Positions 20,061 to 28,355 of a DNA stretch of 64,000 bases are shown in pieces. The stretch is from Candidatus Tectimicrobiota bacterium. Lineage in GTDB: Bacteria; JACPUC01. The stretch is from assembly GCA_016192455.1 (NCBI GenBank), contig JACPUC010000006.1, positions 199,055 to 263,054 on the forward strand. The letters are read 5' to 3'. The position numbers were made by a program, and so were the translations under genes. The notes below the pieces were generated by a model, which saw only the letters and a list, made by a program, of their open reading frames with translations, made no database searches and was not told where the DNA came from. Each line of letters begins with the position of its first letter. The first letter of the stretch is position 1.

Positions 20061-22568
20061 ATGAAGCGAGCCACACCGACCCTCGTCCGTGCCTTCCTTG
20101 CCGTTCTGGCGGCGCTGCTGCTTCTGCCGGCGGCAGGCTCCCGCGCCTCAGTCGATGAGATCATCAGCCTGCCCTTTACCGGCCCACCCTATGATCTCGT
20201 AGAACCGCCGCCGCTGGCCGGCCCCTTCACTCCCTTGCGCTGGAACCTGGACGAGTATGCGGAGCGGCGCATCCCCTTCACCGTCAACCCGGGGATCGAT
20301 CTGCGCGGCGGCCTGGCCTTGCCGCCGCGCGCTGAGATCATCGCCGCCTTCCGCGCTGGCTTTGCGACCTGGGAAGGGGTGCCGACGGCGAGCGTCGGCT
20401 TCGCCGTGTCCACCCCGGAGAACCCGCCCCGGGAGACCGGGCTGGATGGCACGAACCTTCTGACCCTTGCCGATGAATCCATCGTTGGGCCGGGCACCCT
20501 CGGCGCCACGCTCATCTTTGCGCTCGACCGCACGGGCCGGGTCGGGGTCGGCCCCTTCGCGACGGTCTCCGATTTTGTCAACGAGATCATTGAAGTCGAC
20601 ACCGCCTTCAACCCGGCGGTGCACTTCACCACCGACGGGTCTGCAACCGGCTTCGACCTGCAGAGCGTCGTCACCCACGAGCTGGGGCACGCCCTGGGGC
20701 GCGACCATACCGGCCTCATCCACGCCACGATGTTCGGCACCGGGGCGCCCGGCAGCATCCGCCAACGCACGCTCAGCCAGGATGACATTGCCGGCATCTC
20801 GGTGATCTACCCCGCCGGCGATGCCTTCCGGCAGGCCCACGGCGGAATTGGCGGCAGCGTCCTGCGGGCGGGGGCGCCGGTGTTTGGGGCGCATGTCGTG
20901 GCGCTCGACAGCGCGGGCATGCCGCAGGTCAGCGCGCTCAGCTATCCCGACGGCAGCTTCCATATTCCCGGCCTGCCGCCCGGGACGTACACCCTCTATG
21001 CGGAGCCCCTCGACGGCCCATCCCAGCCCGAGGAGTATGATCTCGGGGTCCTCTTCAGCTTCTCTCCAGGCTTCGCCACCACCTTCGCCACAGAGCCGGT
21101 GACGGTGCGGGCTGGCGAGGAGAGCGAGGCGGTGCTCCTGGCCGTTGGGGGGAGCGGCCAGCTCAACCTGATCAGTCTTGCGGCCGTTGATGCGCGTGGC
21201 AACGACGAGGATGCTCCCGCGGGCCTCGTGCTGGTGCCGGGACAGCGCACACGGCTGCGCGTCAGCGGTCAGGGGATCAGCGAGCGCGCCGAGGTCTCCG
21301 TCAGTGGCGCGGGGGTGACGGTGGTCGGCGGTCCCACGGCGAGCCCGCAGTCTCCCAGCTCGCTGGATCTCACCCTGGAGGTGGATGCCGAGGCCGCACG
21401 TGGCCCGCGCACGCTCTTCCTGGAGAGCAACGGCGAGCTGGCGGCGCTCAGTGGCGGGGTGATCGTCAGCGACGAGAGCTGCGTGGCACTCGCGCCTTCA
21501 GCATCGGCCCAGCCCCTCGCCCCTGGGGAGGAGACGAGCGGCGCCATCAGCGTTGCGGGGGAAGAAGATCGGTACCGCTTTCAAGGCCGCGCCGGGCAGT
21601 TCGTCATGATCGCCATGCTGGCGACGGCCGCCTCGCAGCTCGACAGCTTCCTCGAGTTGCGCTCCCCCGAGGGCTGCCCGCTGGCCGTGAACGATGACAC
21701 CATTGGGCTGAGTGCCGTCTTGCAGGATGTGCGGCTGCCGCGTGACGGCGAGTACGAGGTCATCGGGTCGGCCTTTGGGGAGAGCACCGGCGAGTATACC
21801 CTGCTCCTGACCTTCGCCGACGCCCCGCGTGGGTTCGAGCAGCCGCGGGGCCCGCTCGTCCCCGGCGATGTCGTTGATGGGAGCGTTGCCGAGCCGGGGA
21901 CAGTGGGGGAGACGGAGGTCTGGGCCCTCGAGGTGGGCGGCGAAGAGCGACTGACGATTCGGGTGAGCGGCGTGCGGAGCTTTGATCCCTTCGTCGAGCT
22001 TTTTGACAGCACCTTCGCGCTCCTCGGCGCGGACGACGACAGCGGCGCCGGGCGCGACGCCCTGCTGCAGGACATGCAGCTCCCGGCGGGACGCTACTTC
22101 CTCAGGGTGAGCGGCGCCGTCAGGACGTTCGGCTCCTACCTCCTGGCGTTGGAGGCGGCATCCCAGGGCGGGGCCGCATCGGCGGAGCGTCCCTTCGACA
22201 TCCAGTTGACGTTGAACAGCTCACTCTATCGCGTGGGGGATCCCTTCTCAGCCCTTCTGACGGTTTCCGGAACGCCGAACCGGCTGGTTGATCTCTACCT
22301 CGCCTTCGTCCTTCCCGATGCGCGGATCGCCTACGCCATCCCCGAGCCGCTGCAGCGCTTCAGCGCCGAGGCGCTCCCCATCGAGCGCCAGACAAGCTTG
22401 GGTGTGGCGCCGGCGGAGTTACTCAGCCTGTCGATGCCTGATGTGCCGGTGGGGGAGTACGCGGCGATCGCGGCCACGGTGATCGCCGGGGCTCCCCCCT
22501 CGCTCACCACCATCCGCGCCCTTGACGTGGCCTTTTTCCAGGTGCGGGCGCAGGTCGGATCGCGATGA
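20061..22568 (+). CDS. Secreted matrixin-like zinc metalloprotease with PPC-like domains
   Basis: An 835-residue exported protease. A signal peptide (FLAVLAALLLLPAAGSRA) ends near residue 30. The catalytic domain carries the full metzincin zinc motif HELGHALGRDH (His206, Glu207, His210, His216), followed by HATMFG, where matrixins have the Met-turn. Further on come a carboxypeptidase-regulatory-like beta domain (GGSVLRAGAPVFGAHVVALD), an Ig-like section, and two pre-peptidase C-terminal (PPC)-type domains, recognisable by DRYRFQGRAGQFVMI, LDSFLELRSPEG and AGRYFLRVSG. The C-terminal ~120 residues look like another beta domain. Start ATG 20061 gives the signal peptide directly. Probably degrades or processes extracellular protein; it shares a neighbourhood with two other exported proteins of unknown role. 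Confidence 0.88.
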   Translation: MKRATPTLVRAFLAVLAALLLLPAAGSRASVDEIISLPFTGPPYDLVEPPPLAGPFTPLRWNLDEYAERRIPFTVNPGIDLRGGLALPPRAEIIAAFRAGFATWEGVPTASVGFAVSTPENPPRETGLDGTNLLTLADESIVGPGTLGATLIFALDRTGRVGVGPFATVSDFVNEIIEVDTAFNPAVHFTTDGSATGFDLQSVVTHELGHALGRDHTGLIHATMFGTGAPGSIRQRTLSQDDIAGISVIYPAGDAFRQAHGGIGGSVLRAGAPVFGAHVVALDSAGMPQVSALSYPDGSFHIPGLPPGTYTLYAEPLDGPSQPEEYDLGVLFSFSPGFATTFATEPVTVRAGEESEAVLLAVGGSGQLNLISLAAVDARGNDEDAPAGLVLVPGQRTRLRVSGQGISERAEVSVSGAGVTVVGGPTASPQSPSSLDLTLEVDAEAARGPRTLFLESNGELAALSGGVIVSDESCVALAPSASAQPLAPGEETSGAISVAGEEDRYRFQGRAGQFVMIAMLATAASQLDSFLELRSPEGCPLAVNDDTIGLSAVLQDVRLPRDGEYEVIGSAFGESTGEYTLLLTFADAPRGFEQPRGPLVPGDVVDGSVAEPGTVGETEVWALEVGGEERLTIRVSGVRSFDPFVELFDSTFALLGADDDSGAGRDALLQDMQLPAGRYFLRVSGAVRTFGSYLLALEAASQGGAASAERPFDIQLTLNSSLYRVGDPFSALLTVSGTPNRLVDLYLAFVLPDARIAYAIPEPLQRFSAEALPIERQTSLGVAPAELLSLSMPDVPVGEYAAIAATVIAGAPPSLTTIRALDVAFFQVRAQVGSR

Positions 22569-23205
22569 TCGGGCTCTGAGGGAGAGAGGCGGAGGGGGAG
22601 GGCGCAACCTCCCACGAGGAGCGGGGCGAGGCGCTGCTTCGCAGGCGGAGCGGGCGAGGATCGGACTCCTTGGTGGTGGGTGGCGGCGAGGCTGGCGAGG
22701 AGAGATGGGAGGCGGCGCTGAATTTTGCGTTTCGTGAGCGGAAATTTACGATCAGATGTTGACAACTCGAAAATATGTCAGCACAATATCACCGATCTGG
22801 CGGCGCGTGTGCAAGTCTCTGGGCGCTCTCTCCTGGTGTTCCTGCTGCGGGCCCGGCATTGCGGGCAGAGCGTGGGTCCTCAGCGCGGGGCTGGGCGGGG
22901 TCTTCTGCTGCGGTGGCGGGAGCGCGCGAGGTCAGTCTGAATTTTCGTTCGAGGTTCCGAGGCGGTGACGAGTGGCGGTCTCCCCTGGCTGGCGAAGCAA
23001 GGGGGAGGAGGATGGTGTGAGGGCTTTTTTTGGATTTAGATGCCGCGACGGATGACGCACTGATTGCACCTTTTCTGACCAGTAAACCTTCCTTGATCGT
23101 CAATCTTCATCCATCGGGCTCGTGGCTGCGTTGCGGAGTGGAAGGATCACGAGCTGACGGTGGCAGGGTTGTCCCCTCAGCGTTGTAAAAAAACGTAAAA
23201 TTTTC
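22569..23205. other. Gene-free stretch between metalloprotease and arginine decarboxylase
   Basis: No convincing gene. Several overlapping short open frames occur around 22725-23020 but none has a good ribosome site, domain or codon bias. The segment around 22735-22800 is unusually A+T rich and holds TTGACA (22759-22764), but the matching -10 position is only CACAAT. A weak CTCCCC/GGGGGAG hairpin near 22980-23010, followed by TTTTTTT at 23026-23032, could end transcription of the upstream protease gene. Confidence 0.45.
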
Positions 23206-23234
23206 TTGACTTCCCTTGCGGTTGATCGTATTTC
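23206..23234 (+). promoter_or_regulatory. Promoter for pyruvoyl-dependent arginine decarboxylase
   Basis: TTGACT (23206-23211), a 17 bp spacer and TATTTC (23229-23234), in an A+T-rich patch that stands out from the GC-rich surroundings. It predicts transcription from about 23241 and a leader of about 127 nt before the ATG at 23368. Confidence 0.55.
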
Positions 23235-23254
23235 TACGAAACTGAAGAAGCTGC

Positions 23255-23305
23255 CTTGCAGAGTGCAAGAACGTCGTGTGTGGGGTTCTCTTTCAGTAAT
23301 GAAAG
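23255..23305 (+). promoter_or_regulatory. Two hairpins in the arginine decarboxylase leader
   Basis: Hairpin 1 is CTTGCA-GAG-TGCAAG (23255-23269). Hairpin 2 is CTTTCA-GTAA-TGAAAG (23290-23305), a GNRA-type tetraloop whose stem can extend outward with further wobble pairs. Both lie between the predicted promoter and the start codon. They match no riboswitch class I recognise; a structured or stabilising 5' leader is the modest reading. Confidence 0.4.
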
Positions 23306-23367
23306 GGGTGATTCTAACCTCGTAGCGACACAGGTCCTTGAGGCCTGGCGAAGGGGGCGAGCCGTTG

Positions 23368-23916
23368 ATGCCTGGCATTCCCTCCAAGATCTTTCTGACG
23401 CGTGGCGTGGGTTCTCACAAGGAACACCTGACCAGCTTCGAGATGGCGCTGCGCGATGCCCACATCGCCGAGTTCAACCTCGTCAACGTCTCCAGTATCT
23501 TCCCTCCCCACTGCAAGGTTATCACACGCGATGAGGGATTGACGCAGCTCTTCCCAGGGCAGATCTGCTATGCGGTGATGAGCCGCAACAGCACCGATGA
23601 GGCGAACCGTCTCATTGCCGCCTCGATCGGCATGGCGATCCCAGCGGATACGAACCAGTACGGCTACCTCGCCGAGCACCACAGCTTCGGGCAAAGCGAA
23701 GAACAAGCCGGGGAGCATGCCGAGGATTTGGCCGCATACATGCTGGCGACGATCCTGGGAGTTGAGTTCGACCCCGACAAGAGCTACGACGAGAAGAAAG
23801 AAATCTGGCGCATCTCCGGGAAAATCGTGGAGACCCAGAACATCTGCGCCGCCACAGCCGGCGTGGCCAACGGCATCTGGACCACCGTGGTGTCGGCCGC
23901 CGTGCTGGTTCCGTAG
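23368..23916 (+). CDS. pdaD: Pyruvoyl-dependent arginine decarboxylase (PvlArgDC)
   Basis: A 182-residue proenzyme that decarboxylates arginine to agmatine. These enzymes cut themselves at a Ser-Ser bond to form alpha and beta chains, the new alpha-chain serine becoming the pyruvoyl cofactor. The site is seen as NVSSIFPP, with cleavage expected between Ser42 and Ser43. Other family features: the N-terminal KIFLTRGVGSHKEHLTSFE, SIGMAIPADTNQYGYLAEHH, and the C-terminal NICAATAGVANGIWTTVVSA. The ATG at 23368 is chosen, with GAAGGGGG about ten bases upstream; an in-frame TTG at 23338 is less likely. The type is common in archaea and scattered bacteria. Agmatinase follows 237 bp later, giving a two-step route to putrescine. 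Confidence 0.93.
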   Translation: MPGIPSKIFLTRGVGSHKEHLTSFEMALRDAHIAEFNLVNVSSIFPPHCKVITRDEGLTQLFPGQICYAVMSRNSTDEANRLIAASIGMAIPADTNQYGYLAEHHSFGQSEEQAGEHAEDLAAYMLATILGVEFDPDKSYDEKKEIWRISGKIVETQNICAATAGVANGIWTTVVSAAVLVP

Positions 23917-24153
23917 CGGCGGACCGTGCGGCGCGGAGGCGCAGGCGCGGCGAGGCCCGCGGGCGGGGCGGCCTGGCGCGCCGCGTGGGCGCGCGGAAGC
24001 TCCTGAGGCTCGAGGCGCCATCGGGCTGACGCCGTGTCCGGGGAATTGTCTCCGCCGACGAGGCGGGAGCCGGGAGATGTTCTCGGCAGGCCGAAGTGAG
24101 CCTGCGACGGTGACATTCCTCGCCGCGCAGCGGCGTGAGCGCATCTCCGAGTT

Positions 24154-25047
24154 GTGGCGCTGAGAACTGTGCATTTCCTCGATCTTGACCCTCCTCTCCG
24201 AGACCCCGCAACTTCCCGAGTCGCCGTTATCCCCGTTCCTTTCGAGCAGACCACCTCCTACGTCAGAGGGACGTCGCGATCTCCGGCGCGCATCATCGAA
24301 GCCTCGGCGCAGGTCGAGTTCTACGATGAAGAGCTGGGCTGCGAACCGTGCGAGGTTGGCATCACAACCTACCCCGGGCAGCACCCCAGCGACTGGCCGG
24401 TCAGCATGGAGGCCATGCTGGAGCGGGTGGAGCGCCTCGTCGAGCAAGCCTGCGCGGCTCGTCACTGGCCTCTCCTCCTGGGCGGCGAGCACACCCTCAC
24501 CCTCGGCACCGTCCGCGCCCTGCTGCGCCGCACCCCTGGTCTCTGCGTCCTGCAGCTCGACGCCCATGCCGACCTGCGGCAGGAGTACCAGGGCGCCACG
24601 CTCAACCACGCCAGCATCGTCGCCAGGCTGCGCGAGCTCTGCCCCGTCGTGCAGCTCGGTATCCGCGCCCTGTCGCGCCAGGAGGCGGAACGCATCCAGA
24701 GCGAGAACCTGCCGGTCATCTTTGCGCAGGAGATGAATGCCGACGGCGCCTGGATGGACCGCGCCCTCTCCGCCTTGACCGGGCCGGTGTTCCTCACCAT
24801 TGACATGGATTACTTCGATCCCTCCCTCATCCCCGCCGTGGGGACGCCGGAGCCGGGCGGCCCGGGGTGGCGCGACACCCTCGTCTTCCTGCGGCGTCTC
24901 TTCGCCAGTAACCCGGTGCTCGGCGCGGACCTCGTCGAACTCTGTCCGCGTGAGGGGGACATCAACTCCGATTTCATCACGGCGCGCCTGGCGTACAAGA
25001 TCATCGGCCTGCGCGTCAGGCAAGGTTTCGCCGCGGCCGCGGGGTAA
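24154..25047 (+). CDS. speB: Agmatinase (agmatine ureohydrolase)
   Basis: A 297-residue ureohydrolase that splits agmatine to putrescine and urea with a binuclear manganese centre. The metal-binding motifs are all present: GGEHT (His113), LDAHADLR (Asp136, His138, Asp140) and IDMDYFDPS (Asp217, Asp219). The PG-G-x2-W loop near the C-terminal third (PEPGGPGW) is that of agmatinases rather than arginases. The start is taken as GTG 24154 (ALRTVHFLDLD); no ATG lies nearby. The preceding gene makes agmatine from arginine, so the pair forms a complete putrescine pathway that bypasses ornithine. The polyamine may be used for growth or as a spermidine precursor; no spermidine synthase is in view. Confidence 0.92.
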   Translation: MALRTVHFLDLDPPLRDPATSRVAVIPVPFEQTTSYVRGTSRSPARIIEASAQVEFYDEELGCEPCEVGITTYPGQHPSDWPVSMEAMLERVERLVEQACAARHWPLLLGGEHTLTLGTVRALLRRTPGLCVLQLDAHADLRQEYQGATLNHASIVARLRELCPVVQLGIRALSRQEAERIQSENLPVIFAQEMNADGAWMDRALSALTGPVFLTIDMDYFDPSLIPAVGTPEPGGPGWRDTLVFLRRLFASNPVLGADLVELCPREGDINSDFITARLAYKIIGLRVRQGFAAAAG

Positions 25048-25421
25048 CGCTGCGCCGCGGACCTCGGCCACCTTGGCGGCGGCATAAGACCTCGGGTCGC
25101 TCCAGCAACCGGCGCCGCCGCAGCGCGAGCGACCGCCTCATCGTGACGTCTGCGGCTGCACGCCCTCCGCAGCCGTCTGCCGGACGCGGCAAATGTAATC
25201 CAGCAGGCGCACGGTCTCAACAAAGGCGGGCAATTTACAGTCCAGATGACTATGTTTACGAGGGGGAAAGAGAGGGGAGTTCGGGACGGGCGGAGCGTGC
25301 TTGCGTCTCGCCCGACTCACGCCGGGAGCAGCAGACACGCCAACCCCTGGAGCAGGGCTGCGAAGGTGCGAGCGCGGCCGTTGCCGACGTTGATCGCCCA
25401 CGCACAAAGGAGAGTGCCACT
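25048..25421. other. Spacer upstream of hflX
   Basis: The hflX reading frame stays open through this stretch, but the encoded residues are low-complexity (Arg/Ser/Pro/Gln) and unlike any HflX N-terminus, so I treat it as non-coding. A good Shine-Dalgarno sequence, AAAGGAG at 25406-25412, closes it. No confident plus-strand promoter is visible. Confidence 0.5.
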
Positions 25422-27410
25422 ATTCCTAAGCTGCACGGCAACCTCACGGGGCTGAAACCAAGCCAAGTCAGGCGGATTGAAAACATTCACCGCAGGCGCC
25501 TCGATCCGCGGCGCATCATCACCCCCGAGCTGGCGGCCTACCTGGCGGAGCTGTCGCGCGAGACGGGGCGGCAGCTTGGGGTGCTGGTCGATCGCGGCGG
25601 CAAGATCGAGGCGGTGGTCGTTGGTGATGCGCACAGCATCGTGCTGCCGGACCTGAAGCGGCAGCGCCGTGGGAGCGGGCGGTTTCGCGGCTTGCGTTGC
25701 CTGCACACGCACCTGCGCGGCGAGCCCCTGACGCAGGACGACCTCACCGACCTGGCGCTCCTCCGGCTCGATCTCATGCTTGCCTTGCAGGTGGGGGAGG
25801 ACGGCCTGCCGGGCGCCGTCGTCTACGCGCATCTGGTCCCCCTGACGGCGGAGGGGGCCGGCGTTGACGGCGGTGACGGCGAGCCCTGGCGCCGCTTCAG
25901 CATCCCCCATCCGAATCAGCTCACCGAGAACTTCCTCGACCTCGTCCGCGCCCTGGAGGAGGAGTTTGCGCGCGCTCCGCAGGCCCGCGATGTGCGGGAC
26001 GGGCGCGAGCGGGCCATCCTCGTGGGGGTGGCGATCGGCGACCGCGGCCGCGCCGAGGAATCCCTGGCGGAACTGCGCGAGCTGGCTCGCTCGGCGAACA
26101 TCCTCGTCCTCGACAGCGTTCTGCAGCGCCGCAAAGCTCTCGACCCCAGGTTCCTCATCGGTCGCGGCAAGCTCGATGAGCTGATCATCCGCAGCCTGCG
26201 GCGCGACGCCGACGTCATTCTCTTCGACCACAACCTCACGCCCGGCCAGGAGCGCATGATTGCCGATCGCTCCGACCTCGCCATCATCGATCGCACCCAG
26301 CTCATCCTCGACATCTTTGCGCAGCGCGCCCGCAGCCGCGACGGCAAGCTCCAGGTGGAGTTGGCCCAGCTCCGCTACCTCCTGCCACGCCTGGTGGAGA
26401 AGGATACGGCCATGTCGCGGCTGACCGGCGGCATTGGCACGCGCGGCCCGGGCGAGACGAAGCTGGAGATCAACCGGCGCCGTGTGCGCAGCCGCATCCA
26501 GGTGCTCGAGCGCGCCCTGGCGCAGCTCTCCCGCGAACGTCAGGGGAGGCGCGCCCGCCGCCTCAAGGGGGAGCTGCCGATTCTCTCCATCGTCGGCTAC
26601 ACGAACGCCGGCAAGTCGACCCTGCTCAATGCCCTGACGAAGAGCACCACGCCGGCCGAGAACCGTCTCTTCTCCACCCTCGATCCGGTCAGCCGCCGCT
26701 TGCGCTTCCCGCGCGACCGCGAGGTGATCCTCACCGATACCGTCGGCTTCCTGAGGGATTTGCCCCCGGACCTCGTGGCCGCCTTCTCCGCCACCCTCGA
26801 GGAGCTGCACGACGCTGATCTGCTCCTGCACGTGGCGGACGCCAGCGATCCGGCCCTGGAGAAGAAGATCGAGGCGGTGGACCGGCTGCTCGAAAGCCTG
26901 GAGTTGCATGGCATCCCGCGCCTCCTGGTGCTCAACAAGATGGACGCGACCAGCCCGGAGACGCTCTCGAACCTGCAGCGGCGCTACGACGCCGTTGCCA
27001 CCTCGGCGCTCGATCCGAGCACCTTTGGGGCGCTTCTGCGGCGCCTCCAGGAGCACCTCTGGGCGCGGGGCGAGCGTGCGCTCGCCGCCGGCGAGGGGCG
27101 TGATGAGGACGCCTGGAGCGATGCGCGCGAGGAGACCGATACGGCAGGGACGCAGGCGGAGCGCGAGCTGGCGACGGCAGCGGCGGCAAGTCTGGAAGGC
27201 ATCGGCGGTCCACTGCACGCCGCCGCGGCGGCAAATGGGGGAGTTGAGGGCGGAGATGAGTGGCGGTTAGCGAATCAGCCAGTCGAAGCGGAACCAGCCG
27301 AGACCGAAGAGCTCCGAGATGGTGGCGAAGACAAGAAGGATAACATACGCGGCCAGCAGCCCGATGACGATCTCGCCCGCGTGCTTTTTATGGAAGGGCA
27401 GGGTGCCTGA
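25422..27410 (+). CDS. hflX: GTPase HflX, probable ATT start
   Basis: A ribosome-associated GTPase that splits stalled 70S ribosomes under stress. About 662 residues from the start proposed here. The N-terminal extended HflX domain ([10 protein letters not shown], then [18 protein letters not shown]) is followed by the core HflX domain ([36 protein letters not shown]) and the G domain: G1 GYTNAGKST (about 392-400), G3 DTVGF, G4 NKMD, G5 SALD. Start choice: family members begin just before the GNxxGLKPSQ block. Only ATT 25422 fits, with AAAGGAG nine bases upstream; no ATG, GTG or TTG is in frame nearby. The last ~48 codons run antisense through the convergent membrane-protein gene and lack the usual codon bias. 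Confidence 0.9.
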   Translation: MPKLHGNLTGLKPSQVRRIENIHRRRLDPRRIITPELAAYLAELSRETGRQLGVLVDRGGKIEAVVVGDAHSIVLPDLKRQRRGSGRFRGLRCLHTHLRGEPLTQDDLTDLALLRLDLMLALQVGEDGLPGAVVYAHLVPLTAEGAGVDGGDGEPWRRFSIPHPNQLTENFLDLVRALEEEFARAPQARDVRDGRERAILVGVAIGDRGRAEESLAELRELARSANILVLDSVLQRRKALDPRFLIGRGKLDELIIRSLRRDADVILFDHNLTPGQERMIADRSDLAIIDRTQLILDIFAQRARSRDGKLQVELAQLRYLLPRLVEKDTAMSRLTGGIGTRGPGETKLEINRRRVRSRIQVLERALAQLSRERQGRRARRLKGELPILSIVGYTNAGKSTLLNALTKSTTPAENRLFSTLDPVSRRLRFPRDREVILTDTVGFLRDLPPDLVAAFSATLEELHDADLLLHVADASDPALEKKIEAVDRLLESLELHGIPRLLVLNKMDATSPETLSNLQRRYDAVATSALDPSTFGALLRRLQEHLWARGERALAAGEGRDEDAWSDAREETDTAGTQAERELATAAAASLEGIGGPLHAAAAANGGVEGGDEWRLANQPVEAEPAETEELRDGGEDKKDNIRGQQPDDDLARVLFMEGQGA

Positions 27411-27671
27411 CGGGAGGGGAGGAGGCTGCTGAGCTTCTGCCGCCGCGGAGACTTCCCCTGCAGCCGGTGGCGGGGCCGCCGCCACCTCGGAGGGTGCCGA
27501 CGCGGCGGCGGAGGCCGGCGCAGCTTCAACGGCTGCCGCGGCGGCGGAGACCGTCGGCGCAGGAGCTCCCTCGCTTGCCCTGGGCTGCGGGCCGGTGCGG
27601 GGTGCTGGCCTCGGCTTGGCTCCTTTGCCAGTTCCCCCCTTCGCTGTCCTGCGGCTCTTTTTTTTTGCCAT
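27267..27671 (-). CDS. Small membrane protein, Lys-rich head and C-terminal TM helix
   Basis: A 134-residue protein of unknown function. Residues 1-25 are Lys/Arg-rich (MAKKKSRRTAKGGTGKGAKP), about 26-90 are an Ala/Pro linker, and residues about 95-120 form one strong transmembrane helix ([20 protein letters not shown]) ending in an aromatic tail [12 protein letters not shown]. The 3' 144 bp are antisense to the hflX tail. In this overlap the minus-strand codons show about 82% G/C in third position versus about 60% for the hflX frame, which favours this gene being real. A near-consensus promoter lies 150 bp upstream on the same strand. There is no clear Shine-Dalgarno before the ATG. The layout suggests a tail-anchored inner-membrane protein with a basic cytosolic region. 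Confidence 0.65.
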   Translation of the reverse strand: MAKKKSRRTAKGGTGKGAKPRPAPRTGPQPRASEGAPAPTVSAAAAAVEAAPASAAASAPSEVAAAPPPAAGEVSAAAEAQQPPPLPSGTLPFHKKHAGEIVIGLLAAYVILLVFATISELFGLGWFRFDWLIR

Positions 27672-27782
27672 GTCGTCAGTGCACGTGCGACGGAAGCGAT
27701 GCGTAGCAGGCCGTTGCGCTGCGCCGCGGCTCCACTCCCTTGGACTCCCCCAAGCCCTGCCCGCGCCCGGTTGTTCGGCACG

Positions 27783-27810
27783 GCGCCGGGGGCTTGCACC
27801 CCCGTGGCGC
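27783..27810 (-). other. Very stable GC hairpin in leader of the small membrane protein
   Basis: GCGCC-GGGGG, loop CTTGCA, CCCCC-(GT)-GGCGC, giving about ten base pairs with one two-base bulge. It lies between the minus-strand promoter (27830-27858) and the ATG at 27671, so it would sit near the 5' end of that transcript. Without a U-run on either strand it is not a standard terminator. Confidence 0.5.
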
Positions 27811-27829
27811 GGCACTCCTTTTCGCAGTT

Positions 27830-27858
27830 ATAGTAAAGCCGCCCGGCAGCGCTGTCAA
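27830..27858 (-). promoter_or_regulatory. Near-consensus sigma-70 promoter, minus strand
   Basis: Read on the minus strand: TTGACA (27858-27853), a 17 bp spacer and TACTAT (27835-27830). The -35 is perfect and the spacer ideal, making this one of the best promoters in the window. It overlaps the 3' end of the NUDIX gene and points toward the small membrane protein, leaving a 5' leader of about 150 nt. Confidence 0.75.
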
Positions 27859-28355
27859 CGCAGAGGCGCGGGCTCGCCACCGGGGAGGGTGAGGGGGATG
27901 CGGCGCATTGCGAAGACCTTGTTGAGCAGCCCAGGCAGCATTGGGGTGAGCGGATAGGCGCTGATCTCCGCGAAGGGAATCCAGCGGGCCTCCACAATGT
28001 CGGACCCCGGGCGCAGCCTGCCGGAGATGTACTCGGCGAGGAAATCAAGGATCGTGTAGTGATGGAAGATGCGCCCCTGCGTGTCGGGCACGATGCGGTC
28101 TACGTAACCGATCAGCTCGGTCGGCCTGATGGTGATGCCGCATTCCTCGAGAATCTCCCGCTGCGCCGCGGCGTGCAGCGTCTCGCCGAGTTGCACGGCG
28201 CCGCCGGGGAGGCTCCAGGCGCCGTACGAGGGCTTCGTCGCCAACAGGAGGCACCCGGCGTGGATGACCACCGCTCCCACGGCGACAATCGGTCGGCTTG
28301 GATACTCACGCTGAAAATCCTTCGACGCATCTGGCTGAGTGTTGGCTGCGGTCAC
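27855..28355 (-). CDS. NUDIX hydrolase
   Basis: A 166-residue NUDIX-fold pyrophosphohydrolase, cleaving nucleoside-diphosphate-X type substrates. The full NUDIX box is present at about residues 52-74: GAVQLGETLHAAAQREILEE followed by CG, fitting G-x5-E-x7-REUxEExGU. The preceding strand VAVGAVVIHAGCLLLATKPS and W-S-LPGG are typical. The start is GTG 28355, with AGGGAGAG a few bases upstream; the frame is open further 5' but without a ribosome site. It resembles ADP-ribose/NADH pyrophosphatase-type members, but the substrate cannot be assigned. The stop lies inside the promoter of the next minus-strand gene. Confidence 0.88.
   Translation of the reverse strand: MTAANTQPDASKDFQREYPSRPIVAVGAVVIHAGCLLLATKPSYGAWSLPGGAVQLGETLHAAAQREILEECGITIRPTELIGYVDRIVPDTQGRIFHHYTILDFLAEYISGRLRPGSDIVEARWIPFAEISAYPLTPMLPGLLNKVFAMRRIPLTLPGGEPAPLR

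Noticed and set aside
20148-20963. 271-codon minus-strand frame inside the metalloprotease gene
   Set aside because: The plus-strand frame carries the zinc motif and signal peptide; the minus frame has no recognisable domain.
22759-22787. TTGACA with CACAAT at 17 bp as a promoter
   Set aside because: The -10 is poor and no supported gene follows within 500 bp.
25160-25230. Minus-strand TTGAGA-N17-TACATT as a promoter upstream of hflX
   Set aside because: It points away from hflX, antisense to agmatinase, and no minus-strand gene follows it.
25143-25421. N-terminal extension of hflX (about 93 codons)
   Set aside because: Low-complexity residues with no family similarity; the ribosome site lies at its end, not its start.
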